Assembly (NCBI GenBank): GCA_021781455.1 | Contig: JAJXWV010000047.1 | Location: 219,130-283,129 of the forward strand | Direction of reading: 5' to 3' | DNA from: Acidobacteriota bacterium | GTDB taxonomy: Bacteria; Acidobacteriota; Thermoanaerobaculia; Gp7-AA8 | Length of the DNA stretch: 64,000 nucleotides | Part shown: positions 56,304 through 64,000 of the stretch, piece by piece | Layout of the letters: each line of letters opens with the position of its first letter | Numbering within the stretch: position 1 is the first letter of the stretch | Notes under the pieces: model-generated | Told to the model about the DNA's origin: nothing | Database searches by the model: none | The model's input: the letters and a program-made list of their open reading frames with translations, nothing else | Translations under genes and position numbers: made by a program

Positions 56304-57158
56304 ATGCGGAGTGCAGGCACCATCGCGGCCATCCTTCTTTCACTTCTTGCTTTTCAACTTTCAGTTCCCGCCCGCGCCCAGCAGGCCCCTCCGCCGCAAC
56401 AGCCTTCCTCGACTCCACCGCAGACCGACACGGGGCATGACATCAGCCAGGTCGACACCGCACCGCTGGGCGGCGCCATCGCCGTTCCCCTTCCGGAGAA
56501 GCAGCGGCGCCGGCTCAAGAAGTACGACATCCCCGAGCTCGTCGGAGCGCGCCAGGCCCTCGGCTCTCAGACCATCAACGGCGAGCTTCCCCGCCCGCTC
56601 ATCGACTACCTGGTCAGCGACGCCGGCGTCGACCAGCGGCTGTCGATCTTCGAGGGCGGCCTCGTCGTGATGAGCATGAGCGGCGCCGGAGCTTCGATGT
56701 TCAAGAAGATGATTCTCCCCGCGGATGCCCTCGCTCTCTATCGGAAGTCCGCCTCGCCGGCTCTGCTCATGACCGTGGAGCACTCGAGGGTCTCGCCACC
56801 CCGGAAGGGACGGCGCTCGCTTCTGCGGCTGTACCGGCAGGACCGGTCATTCGTGGAGCTGACCTTCGATCCCGCCGGCGCGATTCCAAAGACTCTCGGC
56901 GACCAGATCGGCCCGCTCGAGGATCTGCTGCGCGCTCTCTCCGAAGACCGCACCGTCACCAACAGCGTGGCCGGATATGAGCCGAAAGTCGGCGACGAGC
57001 TCGTGGGAGACGACCGCAAGACCTGGCGGGTGGAACGGATCATCCAGGACGCCGGCATCGTCGAGCTGCACTGCGTCGGCCAACCCACCATCATCTACGT
57101 GGCGAAAAAGGACCTGTACAACTACTTCATCGGGAAGCCGGCGACCAGTGGGAAGTGA
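56304..57158 (+). CDS. Secreted hypothetical protein, 284 residues
   Basis: An exported protein with an N-terminal signal (IAAILLSLLAFQLSVPARAQ), a Gln/Pro-rich linker (about 25-45) and a mature domain with no recognised family. Notable stretches are LPRPLIDYLVSDAGVDQRLS, IFEGGLVVMSMSGAGASMFK and AKKDLYNYFIGKP. Alternating strands suggest a lipocalin- or barrel-like fold, which I cannot confirm. The start is ATG 56304 because a TTG 24 bases upstream lies in the repeat. Its stop overlaps a GTG that could be an alternative rsmD start. Confidence 0.7.
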   Translation: MRSAGTIAAILLSLLAFQLSVPARAQQAPPPQQPSSTPPQTDTGHDISQVDTAPLGGAIAVPLPEKQRRRLKKYDIPELVGARQALGSQTINGELPRPLIDYLVSDAGVDQRLSIFEGGLVVMSMSGAGASMFKKMILPADALALYRKSASPALLMTVEHSRVSPPRKGRRSLLRLYRQDRSFVELTFDPAGAIPKTLGDQIGPLEDLLRALSEDRTVTNSVAGYEPKVGDELVGDDRKTWRVERIIQDAGIVELHCVGQPTIIYVAKKDLYNYFIGKPATSGK

Positions 57159-57175
57159 CCTGGTTGCGCAACCTC

Positions 57176-57760
57176 ATGAGCACTCTCCGGATCACCGGCG
57201 GCGCCCTCCGCGGCCGCCGCATCCCCGTTCCGCCGCGCGACGTGCGTCCCACCTCGGAGCGGGCCCGTCAGGCGTTCTTCAACATCGTCGCACCGCGGAT
57301 CGGCGGAGCGCGTTTCCTCGATCTCTTCGCGGGCACCGGCATCTTCTCGTTCGAAGCGCTCTCCCGCGGCGCAGCCTCGAGCGTGGCGGTCGATTCCTCC
57401 GGGCAACAGCTGGCAGCCATCGAACGCCAGGCCCTGGCGTGGCAGCTCCCGCTGCGCACCCTCCGCGCAGAGCTCCCGGCCGGTATGAAGCGCATGGGAG
57501 ACGCGCTCTTCGACCTCGTCTACGCCGACCCGCCCTACGGGTTCACCTCTTATGATGCCCTGCTCCTGGCCATCGATGGCGGCGTGAAGCTGTCTCCTGG
57601 CGCTCTTGTCGCCATCGAGCATCGCCGGCGAGAGGAGCCCTTCACCACGGCACCGGAGCGTCTGCACTTCGTGCGGCGTGCGGAGTACGGAGAGGTGTGG
57701 ATCTCGATGTTCGCCACAAAAGACCGCGGGCCGCAGACGACCGATGACTCACCCGAATGA
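57176..57760 (+). CDS. rsmD: 16S rRNA (guanine966-N2)-methyltransferase
   Basis: A 194-residue SAM-dependent methyltransferase for G966 of 16S rRNA. Signatures: LRITGGALRGRRIPVPPRDV, RPTSERARQAFFNI, the SAM motif FLDLFAGTGIFSFEALSRG and the catalytic DPPYG (LVYADPPYGFTSY). The start is ATG 57176. An alternative GTG (57155) overlaps the preceding stop and would add seven residues. The last residues (DRGPQTTDDSPE) follow the natural end and match translation of an AGACCAC-like repeat, so the C-terminus has probably been extended by repeat DNA. Confidence 0.93.
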   Translation: MSTLRITGGALRGRRIPVPPRDVRPTSERARQAFFNIVAPRIGGARFLDLFAGTGIFSFEALSRGAASSVAVDSSGQQLAAIERQALAWQLPLRTLRAELPAGMKRMGDALFDLVYADPPYGFTSYDALLLAIDGGVKLSPGALVAIEHRRREEPFTTAPERLHFVRRAEYGEVWISMFATKDRGPQTTDDSPE

Positions 57761-57840
57761 AAAACCGGTGCGGCACGTTCTGCTGCTCCGACGAACGGAA
57801 AAGCGACGAGGCCGGCCACGACAGGAACCATCTAAACTAC

Positions 57841-57888
57841 GGACCACAGACCACAGACCACAGACCGCGGTCCGTGGTCTGTGGTCTG
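57841..57888. repeat. AGACCAC heptad inverted repeat
   Basis: Left arm GGACCACAGACCACAGACCA.. (57841-57868) and right arm of GGTCCGTGGTCTGTGGTCTG (57869-57888) fold back with almost no loop. It lies 22 bases before the phoH start. Confidence 0.92.
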
Positions 57889-57909
57889 AACGGAGACGAA
57901 CCCACCAGC

Positions 57910-58896
57910 ATGGAACTGCGACTCGACGAACAGGGCACGCACGCACTCTTTGGCAATCACGACGAAAACCTGCGCATGATCGAAGACGCCTTCGACGTGA
58001 GGATCTCCTCGCGCGGAGGTGAGATCTTCGTGCAGGGCCCTGCCGAGAGCGTAGGCCCGGTGGAGCGGCTGCTCAACGACATGCAGCAGCTCATCGGACA
58101 GGGATATCCGTTGAAGAAGTCGGACATCTCGACGGGTGTGCGGGTGCTCCGCGACAAGCCGGACATCAGCCTCGTCGACTTCTTCACCGACGATTCGCTG
58201 CTGCCCGCGGTCAAGCGCGTAGCCACGCCCCGCAACCTGGCCCAGAAGCTCTACCTCCAGGCAATGCAGGAGAACGACATCGTCTTTTCCATCGGCCCGG
58301 CCGGCACGGGCAAGACCTTTCTGGCTGTCGCGGCCGCGGCGGCGGCGCTGGCGGACAAGTCGATGAAGCGCATCATCCTCTGCCGCCCCGCTGTCGAGGC
58401 GGGCGAGAGGCTGGGCTTTCTTCCCGGCGACATCGCCGAGAAAGTGAACCCGTACCTCCGGCCGCTGTACGACTCGCTCTACGACATCATCGGCTTCGAA
58501 AAAGTGGAGAAGATGATGGAGCGCACCGTCATCGAGATCGCCCCGCTGGCCTTCATGCGCGGCCGCACCCTGAACGACTCCTTCATCATCCTCGACGAGG
58601 CGCAGAACACCACGCCCGAGCAGATGAAGATGTTCCTCACCCGCCTCGGCTTCGGCTCGAAGTGCGTGGTCACCGGCGACGTCACCCAGGTCGACCTTCC
58701 GGCCGGAAAGAAATCGGGACTGCGCGACGCCCGGGCCACGCTCGAAGGGACCGAAGGCATCAAGTTCTTCGAGTTCACCGACAAGGACGTCGTCCGCCAT
58801 CCGCTGGTCTCGAAGATCGTGGTGGCCTATGACCGCATCGAGCGCGAGCGCAAGGACGCCGAGACCGCAGCCGGCACGGAGCCGGCGCGCTCGTGA
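57910..58896 (+). CDS. phoH: PhoH-family ATPase (PhoL/YbeZ-like)
   Basis: A 328-residue P-loop ATPase, probably an RNA helicase-type partner of YbeY in rRNA processing. The N-terminal about 100 residues are a KH-like RNA-binding domain (THALFGNHDENLRMIEDAFD). Walker A is GPAGTGKT (129-136) and Walker B FIILDEAQN, with CRPAVEAGERLGFLPGD between. The start is ATG 57910. The open frame runs further upstream but is repeat-derived there. The stop overlaps the ybeY start (GTGA), the usual phoH-ybeY coupling. Confidence 0.95.
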   Translation: MELRLDEQGTHALFGNHDENLRMIEDAFDVRISSRGGEIFVQGPAESVGPVERLLNDMQQLIGQGYPLKKSDISTGVRVLRDKPDISLVDFFTDDSLLPAVKRVATPRNLAQKLYLQAMQENDIVFSIGPAGTGKTFLAVAAAAAALADKSMKRIILCRPAVEAGERLGFLPGDIAEKVNPYLRPLYDSLYDIIGFEKVEKMMERTVIEIAPLAFMRGRTLNDSFIILDEAQNTTPEQMKMFLTRLGFGSKCVVTGDVTQVDLPAGKKSGLRDARATLEGTEGIKFFEFTDKDVVRHPLVSKIVVAYDRIERERKDAETAAGTEPARS

Positions 58897-59342
58897 CGAT
58901 CGTCGAAGTGACCGGAAGCGTGCCGCGGTTCTCCCAGCGCGAGATCGCCACGTTCACGCGCAAGGTGCTCCTCACACTGCAGAAGATCGATCGCCTCGAC
59001 TTCGACGTCAGCGAGGTCTCGATCGCCTTCGTCGGCGACGAAGCGATGCGATCCCTCTACCGGAAATTCCGCCACAGGAAAAAGACCACCGACGTCCTCA
59101 CCTTTCCGGCGGACGACTCCTACGCAGATCCGTCGCGTGAGGGACGGCCGCTCGGCGACATCGTGATCTGCGTCGACCAGGCCCGCCGCCAGGCTTCCGA
59201 CGAAAAGCATTCCCTGCCCATTGAGGTCCGCTACCTCATCCTGCACGGCATCCTCCACGCCCTCGGCTACGACCACGAGGCAGACCACGGCGAGATGAAC
59301 GCGCTGGAGCTCGAAGTGCGCGGCGCGGTCGGCCTCGAGTAG
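58893..59342 (+). CDS. ybeY: Endoribonuclease YbeY, 16S rRNA maturation
   Basis: A 149-residue single-strand-specific metallo-RNase required for 16S rRNA 3'-end maturation and ribosome quality control. The zinc motif HGILHALGYDH places H118, H122 and H128, as in the family H3 motif. The KTTDVLTFPAD segment is also typical. The GTG start overlaps the phoH stop. With rsmD and cca nearby this is an RNA-maturation run. The 135 bases after it contain no feature that I can see. Confidence 0.96.
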   Translation: MTIVEVTGSVPRFSQREIATFTRKVLLTLQKIDRLDFDVSEVSIAFVGDEAMRSLYRKFRHRKKTTDVLTFPADDSYADPSREGRPLGDIVICVDQARRQASDEKHSLPIEVRYLILHGILHALGYDHEADHGEMNALELEVRGAVGLE

Positions 59343-59477
59343 AGGCGCGCAGAAACGCCGGGGTGCCGGCATCCTGCCGGCGGCTTCGAGATTGGGTCTT
59401 CAGCTCTGATGTCGGCCAGACCCTGATTGCTCACGAACGGCGAATCGATGAGAGCGAGGGCGCCCTGTCCGCGTCGA

Positions 59478-60644
59478 TCAGTCCAGCGCGATCACGCCGT
59501 CCTTCCAGAGCTTGTAGAAGATCAGCAGCGCGTCGGTCTCGCGGATCGGGCTGATCTTCATCAGCGAGCCGATGTCCCACGTGCCGTTGATGCGCGACAA
59601 CAGGAAGCCCTCGTTCGGCGAGAAGTTCATCGTGGCGATCTCCTCGAAGGGCTTGGCCAGTTTCGGAATCTTCGAGTCTCCCACTCCCGCGCTGCGCAGC
59701 TCGTTGGCGATGACGGTCTCCGCCCCCTTCACCGCGGTGCGCACCCGGGCGTGATTGGGATCGAGGTTCTGAGCGGCGCGCAGGAAGCGCTGCGCCTTGT
59801 CGAAGTCCTTGGCCTTGAGCGCCGCCTGGGCACGCGACACGAGCGAGTTGATCTCGTCGTCATCGGTCATGTCAGTGCCGAACCCCATGGCCGCCGCCGG
59901 CGCCGTCTCCGACTCCACAGCCGCCGCCTTCTGCGCCGTGGGGTCGATCAGATGCGCTCGACGATCGCGCAGGAGCTGGTGCACGACGGACGAGACGACG
60001 AACTCCGAAGCTCGGCTCTCCACCTCGATGTCGACGATGGTGCGCTTGCCGTCGATGGCCTTGATGACGGCGCGCTGGATCGGTTCCAGGTCCGGGTCGG
60101 CCTCGGGGTCGATCGGCTCCTCGAGCACCGGGATCATCATCTCGCCGGGAATGAGCTCGCGGATGCGCCTCCACTCGTCGACGCGGCGCATGCCCTCCAT
60201 GATGATTCCCGTGACGTCGACCTGCAGGGGGACCATCTCCATCTTCGGCAGCTCGTCGTCGGCGAACTGGAACTCCCCTTCCGTCCAGAGAAAAACGTCG
60301 TAAATCTCCTCCTCGGCCTTGAGGCGCATCAGCCGCAGAAGGTCGTTCTCGGAGATGGCCTCGATCATCACCAGGATCTTGCCGAGGAGAATGCCCGACT
60401 GCTGCTGGACCTCCATGCCCTTGGCCAGCTCCTGCTCGGTGAGAAAGCCATGGCTGACGAGGAACTGTCCGAGGTATTCGCGGGGGTTGTTCGACGCGGA
60501 GGAGATCACGCGTCCCTTCTGGAAGAAGATGCGCTTCTCCACGGCGCCGTTGCGGATCAGGAGCGTTCCCGTCTTCTGCCCAAGGCTGAGCCACTGGAGG
60601 ATGTCTCCAGGAAGCATCGTCTTGAGATTTCCGCTGACCGACAT
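59478..60644 (-). CDS. DUF4388 (PATAN-like) regulatory protein 2
   Basis: A 388-residue cytoplasmic protein. The N-terminal DUF4388 domain shows NLKTMLPGDILQWLSLGQKT then GAVEKRIFFQKGRVISSASN. A following part (about 60-200) resembles the helical repeat of such proteins (FLVSHGFLTEQELAKGMEVQ). A linker with acidic and Ala-rich sequence leads to a TPR-like stretch (ARAALKAKDFDKAQRFLRAA-type helices, NLDPNHARVR). It is a paralogue of the 51.6-52.7 kb protein. Its role in signalling is inferred from family context. Its promoter is divergent from the mutase gene, with TATAAT at 60659-60664, 14 bases before the ATG. Confidence 0.84.
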   Translation of the reverse strand: MSVSGNLKTMLPGDILQWLSLGQKTGTLLIRNGAVEKRIFFQKGRVISSASNNPREYLGQFLVSHGFLTEQELAKGMEVQQQSGILLGKILVMIEAISENDLLRLMRLKAEEEIYDVFLWTEGEFQFADDELPKMEMVPLQVDVTGIIMEGMRRVDEWRRIRELIPGEMMIPVLEEPIDPEADPDLEPIQRAVIKAIDGKRTIVDIEVESRASEFVVSSVVHQLLRDRRAHLIDPTAQKAAAVESETAPAAAMGFGTDMTDDDEINSLVSRAQAALKAKDFDKAQRFLRAAQNLDPNHARVRTAVKGAETVIANELRSAGVGDSKIPKLAKPFEEIATMNFSPNEGFLLSRINGTWDIGSLMKISPIRETDALLIFYKLWKDGVIALD

Positions 60645-60658
60645 AGAAAAGGCGGTGA

Positions 60659-60747
60659 ATTATATTCGCGCTACCGATGCGACGAGTGCTGAGTGCTGAG
60701 TCCTGAGCCCACTCAGGACTCAGCACTCAGGACTTTCAAGCTACATT
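60659..60747. promoter_or_regulatory. Divergent promoters flanking a heptad palindrome
   Basis: TATAAT on the minus strand (60659-60664) toward the DUF4388 gene and TACATT on the plus strand (60742-60747) toward the mutase gene point outward from the two ends of the repeat 60684-60734. The mutase ATG is seven bases from its box. Confidence 0.65.
60684..60734. repeat. GTGCTGA/GTCCTGA heptad inverted repeat
   Basis: Left arm AGTGCTGAGTGCTGAGTCCT (from 60684) and right arm AGGACTCAGCACTCAGGACT (ending 60734) are near-complements around a loop of a few bases. Confidence 0.93.
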
Positions 60748-60754
60748 ACCGGCA

Positions 60755-62350
<1,596 letters not shown>

Positions 62351-62362
62351 TCGTAGCTTGCG

Positions 62363-62441
62363 CATGGGACGGATGAGACGGATGAGACCGATGGGATGAA
62401 TGGGAGTTATGTGACCGTCCCATCGGTCTCATAGGTCCCAG
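62363..62441. repeat. GGGACGGAT period-9 inverted repeat
   Basis: Left arm of tandem nonamers (GGGACGGAT, GAGACGGAT, GAGACCGAT) at 62363-62405 and right arm GACCGTCCCATCGGTCTCAT (from 62413) with its GGTCCCAG end. It sits in the convergent gap between the mutase and carA genes. Confidence 0.88.
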
Positions 62442-62453
62442 TCGCCAGGCCCT

Positions 62454-63548
62454 TCAGGCCCCGAACTCGTCGATCATCTTCATGAAATCGGTGAAGAGAT
62501 AGAACGAGTCGTGCGGGCCGGGGGCGGCTTCGGGGTGGTACTGCACGGCCAGAACCGGCTCGCGGCGGTGGCGAAAGCCCTCCAGCGTCTGGTCGTTGAG
62601 GTTGATGTGCGTGAACTCGACGTCCTTCTCAGCCAGCGACTCCGGATCGACGGCGAACCCATGGTTCTGGGCGGTGATCTCCACGCGCCCGGTGCGCAGG
62701 TCCTTCACCGGATGATTCCCTCCGCGATGGCCGAACTTCAGCTTGTACGTCCGCCCGCCTAACGCGAGACCGAGGAGCTGGTGGCCGAGGCAGATGCCGA
62801 AGATGGGCAGCTTGCCGATCAGCTTGCGGATGTTCTCCTGCGCGTACGTGACCGGCTCCGGGTCGCCTGGCCCGTTCGACAGCATGAGGCCGTCGAACCG
62901 CTGCGCGAGAATCTCTTCTGCGGGGGTCCTGGCCGGATACACCGTGACATCGCATCCATGCTGCGCGAGCTGGCGGAGGATGTCGCGTTTCACGCCGAAG
63001 TCGACCATGGCGACCCGGCGCCGGCTCGTGGCGGGGTTCTCCTCGAAGCTGTACGACCGTGGCGTGCTGACGTGCGTGACCAGGTCCAGACCGCTCATCG
63101 ACGGCGCCTGTCTGATCTGGGCCATGAGCTCGTCCAGCGAGCGCTCCTCGGTCGTGATCATCCCGCGCATCGCCCCTTCGTTGCGGATCTTGCGGGTCAG
63201 CGCGCGCGTGTCGACGCCGGAGATGGCGGCGATCTTCGTCCTGTCGAAATACTCGCCCAGGGTCTGCTCCGAGCGCGCGTTCGACGGCTCCTCGATCACG
63301 TCGCGAACCACGAAGCCGGCCACCTGCGGCCCTGCGCTCTGGTCGACGAGCTGCTCCACACCGTAATTGCCGATGTGCGGGTAGGTCATGATCACGATCT
63401 GGAATCGGTACGACGGATCGGTGGCGATCTCCTGATATCCGGTCAGCGAGGTGTTGAAAACCACCTCTCCGATCGACGTCGCGGTCGAGCCGAAGGACTG
63501 GCCTTCGTACACACTTCCATCTTCGAGAATGAGGCGGGCTGCAGGCAT
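62454..63548 (-). CDS. carA: Carbamoyl-phosphate synthase small subunit
   Basis: A 364-residue glutamine amidotransferase subunit that supplies ammonia for carbamoyl phosphate in arginine and pyrimidine synthesis. N-terminal domain motifs: ARLILEDGSVYEGQSFGSTA, NTSLTGYQEIATDPSY, GVDTRALTRKIRNEG. The class I amidotransferase domain has GPGDPEPV, the nucleophile C253 in GICLGHQLLGLALGG, and the catalytic His/Glu in YHPEAAPGPHDS. The start is ATG 63548: a TATAAT -10 box (63556-63561) lies seven bases upstream, and a nearer upstream ATG would fall inside that box. The carB gene is not in the window. Confidence 0.95.
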   Translation of the reverse strand: MPAARLILEDGSVYEGQSFGSTATSIGEVVFNTSLTGYQEIATDPSYRFQIVIMTYPHIGNYGVEQLVDQSAGPQVAGFVVRDVIEEPSNARSEQTLGEYFDRTKIAAISGVDTRALTRKIRNEGAMRGMITTEERSLDELMAQIRQAPSMSGLDLVTHVSTPRSYSFEENPATSRRRVAMVDFGVKRDILRQLAQHGCDVTVYPARTPAEEILAQRFDGLMLSNGPGDPEPVTYAQENIRKLIGKLPIFGICLGHQLLGLALGGRTYKLKFGHRGGNHPVKDLRTGRVEITAQNHGFAVDPESLAEKDVEFTHINLNDQTLEGFRHRREPVLAVQYHPEAAPGPHDSFYLFTDFMKMIDEFGA

Positions 63549-64000
63549 GTGGGGCATTATATTCAGCCCTGCTCAACCTCCTTCCGGGCCTCCTCATTTC
63601 AGCGATTCCGCTGCCGCCCGGCCTGCGCATTACGTGACCGACATTGAGAATCGAGGCGCCTCCGGCTTTGGAGTGGGTCAAGGATCGACGTTGAGCCGCG
63701 GAGCGGCGAGATTGGAGGCGGCGTAGCCGCCGTAAGAATTTAGCGGCGGCCGTCAGGCCGCCGGAGCAAGCGATCGCATCAGCGTACGAGGGCACGAAGT
63801 GCCCGACAGAAGGCCGGGGGAAAAGACCTAGGGTCTGTCGCGCGCTGCGCGCGCTCGGACGCTGGGTCGGGCCGCTCGGACGGCGGCCTGACGGCCGCCC
63901 TGGAGTTTGGACGTCTGGTGGCTAGGCGTTAGCAGCAGCGACGAGTTGGAATGGTGTTGTGGCAAAGGGGGGCGGCGAGATTTGGGGTTCGTTGATCTGC
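63549..64000. other. Intergenic terminal stretch, no gene seen
   Basis: After the carA promoter there is no convincing coding sequence to the end of the window. It holds the second copy of the dispersed structured element (63735-63900, listed separately). GC-rich palindromic words such as GCGCGCTGCGCGCGC surround it. A gene may begin beyond base 64000. Confidence 0.7.
63735..63900. repeat. Dispersed structured element, copy 2
   Basis: Shares the core AGAATTTAGCGGCGGCCGTC...GTGCCCGACAGAA with 30523-30600, including hairpins GGCGGCC-GTCA-GGCCGCC and GGGCAC-GAA-GTGCCC. The far end holds GGCGGCC-TGAC-GGCCGCC (ending near 63898), so the whole element is bounded by an inverted repeat. The middle sequence differs from copy 1. 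Confidence 0.82.

Noticed and set aside
59343..59477. Possible small gene between ybeY and the DUF4388 gene
   Set aside because: The short open frames have no ribosome site or -10 box near a start and no recognisable sequence, and they overlap the end of the real minus-strand gene.

Overview
The window is high-GC bacterial chromosome with about 55 protein-coding genes on both strands, no rRNA or tRNA gene that I could find, and no CRISPR array. The gene set looks most like Acidobacteriota (Thermoanaerobaculia/Vicinamibacteria type), judged only from protein resemblance: a YpdA-type reductase, DUF4388 proteins, PilZ-GAF-SpoIIE and BTAD-receiver signalling proteins, split methylmalonyl-CoA mutase and ScoA/ScoB. 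The envelope is Gram-negative: TonB receptor, tripartite RND pump, lipoproteins and LspA.

Layout. 1-5 kb: end of a copper P-type ATPase, an orphan nucleotidyltransferase and a TonB-dependent receptor. 5-10.6 kb: TerB, YpdA, a ureohydrolase, a PLP sulfur-amino-acid lyase and an M50 protease. 10.7-14.5 kb: a PAS/GAF/GGDEF/EAL c-di-GMP protein. 14.7-21.1 kb: an efflux operon tetR-tolC-MFP-RND with a palindromic operator over the tetR start. 22-26 kb: dnaE carrying two in-frame repeat insertions. 26.3-30.4 kb: a cyclase-like protein, a PilZ-GAF-SpoIIE phosphatase, membrane proteins and a Rof-like antiterminator. 30.7-38.6 kb: outer-membrane-like protein, YceH, GlpD, patatin, BTAD-receiver fusion, receiver, PLP decarboxylase. 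38.8-46.9 kb: ispG-lspA followed by three membrane GT-C-like proteins, with scoB and scoA separated by two of them. 47-54 kb: Mrp, LOG, SPOR protein, lipoprotein, four-helix-bundle protein, DUF4388 and GGDEF proteins. 54-59.3 kb: an RNA-processing run (glycosyltransferase-like, cca, secreted protein, rsmD, phoH, ybeY). 59.5-63.5 kb: second DUF4388 protein, methylmalonyl-CoA mutase and carA.

The most unusual feature is the intergenic DNA. Roughly two dozen loci hold short-period tandem repeats, period 7, 8 or 9, arranged as inverted arms around a short loop. The repeated words differ between loci (CTGAGTA, AGACCAC, ATTGAAA, GCAGATC, CGGTTGCG and others) but the architecture is the same. They abut or contain stop codons, fill divergent promoter gaps between two outward-pointing -10 boxes, and in places run into coding sequence. 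A second layer of longer palindromic elements (about 75-330 bp, several with hairpins closed by three-base loops) is dispersed among them. One three-copy array shows a compensatory double substitution that preserves a stem.

A second genome-wide trait is leaderless expression. At least fourteen genes have a TAnnnT-like -10 box 5-9 bases before the start codon and no Shine-Dalgarno sequence, and this was used to choose several starts (for example carA).
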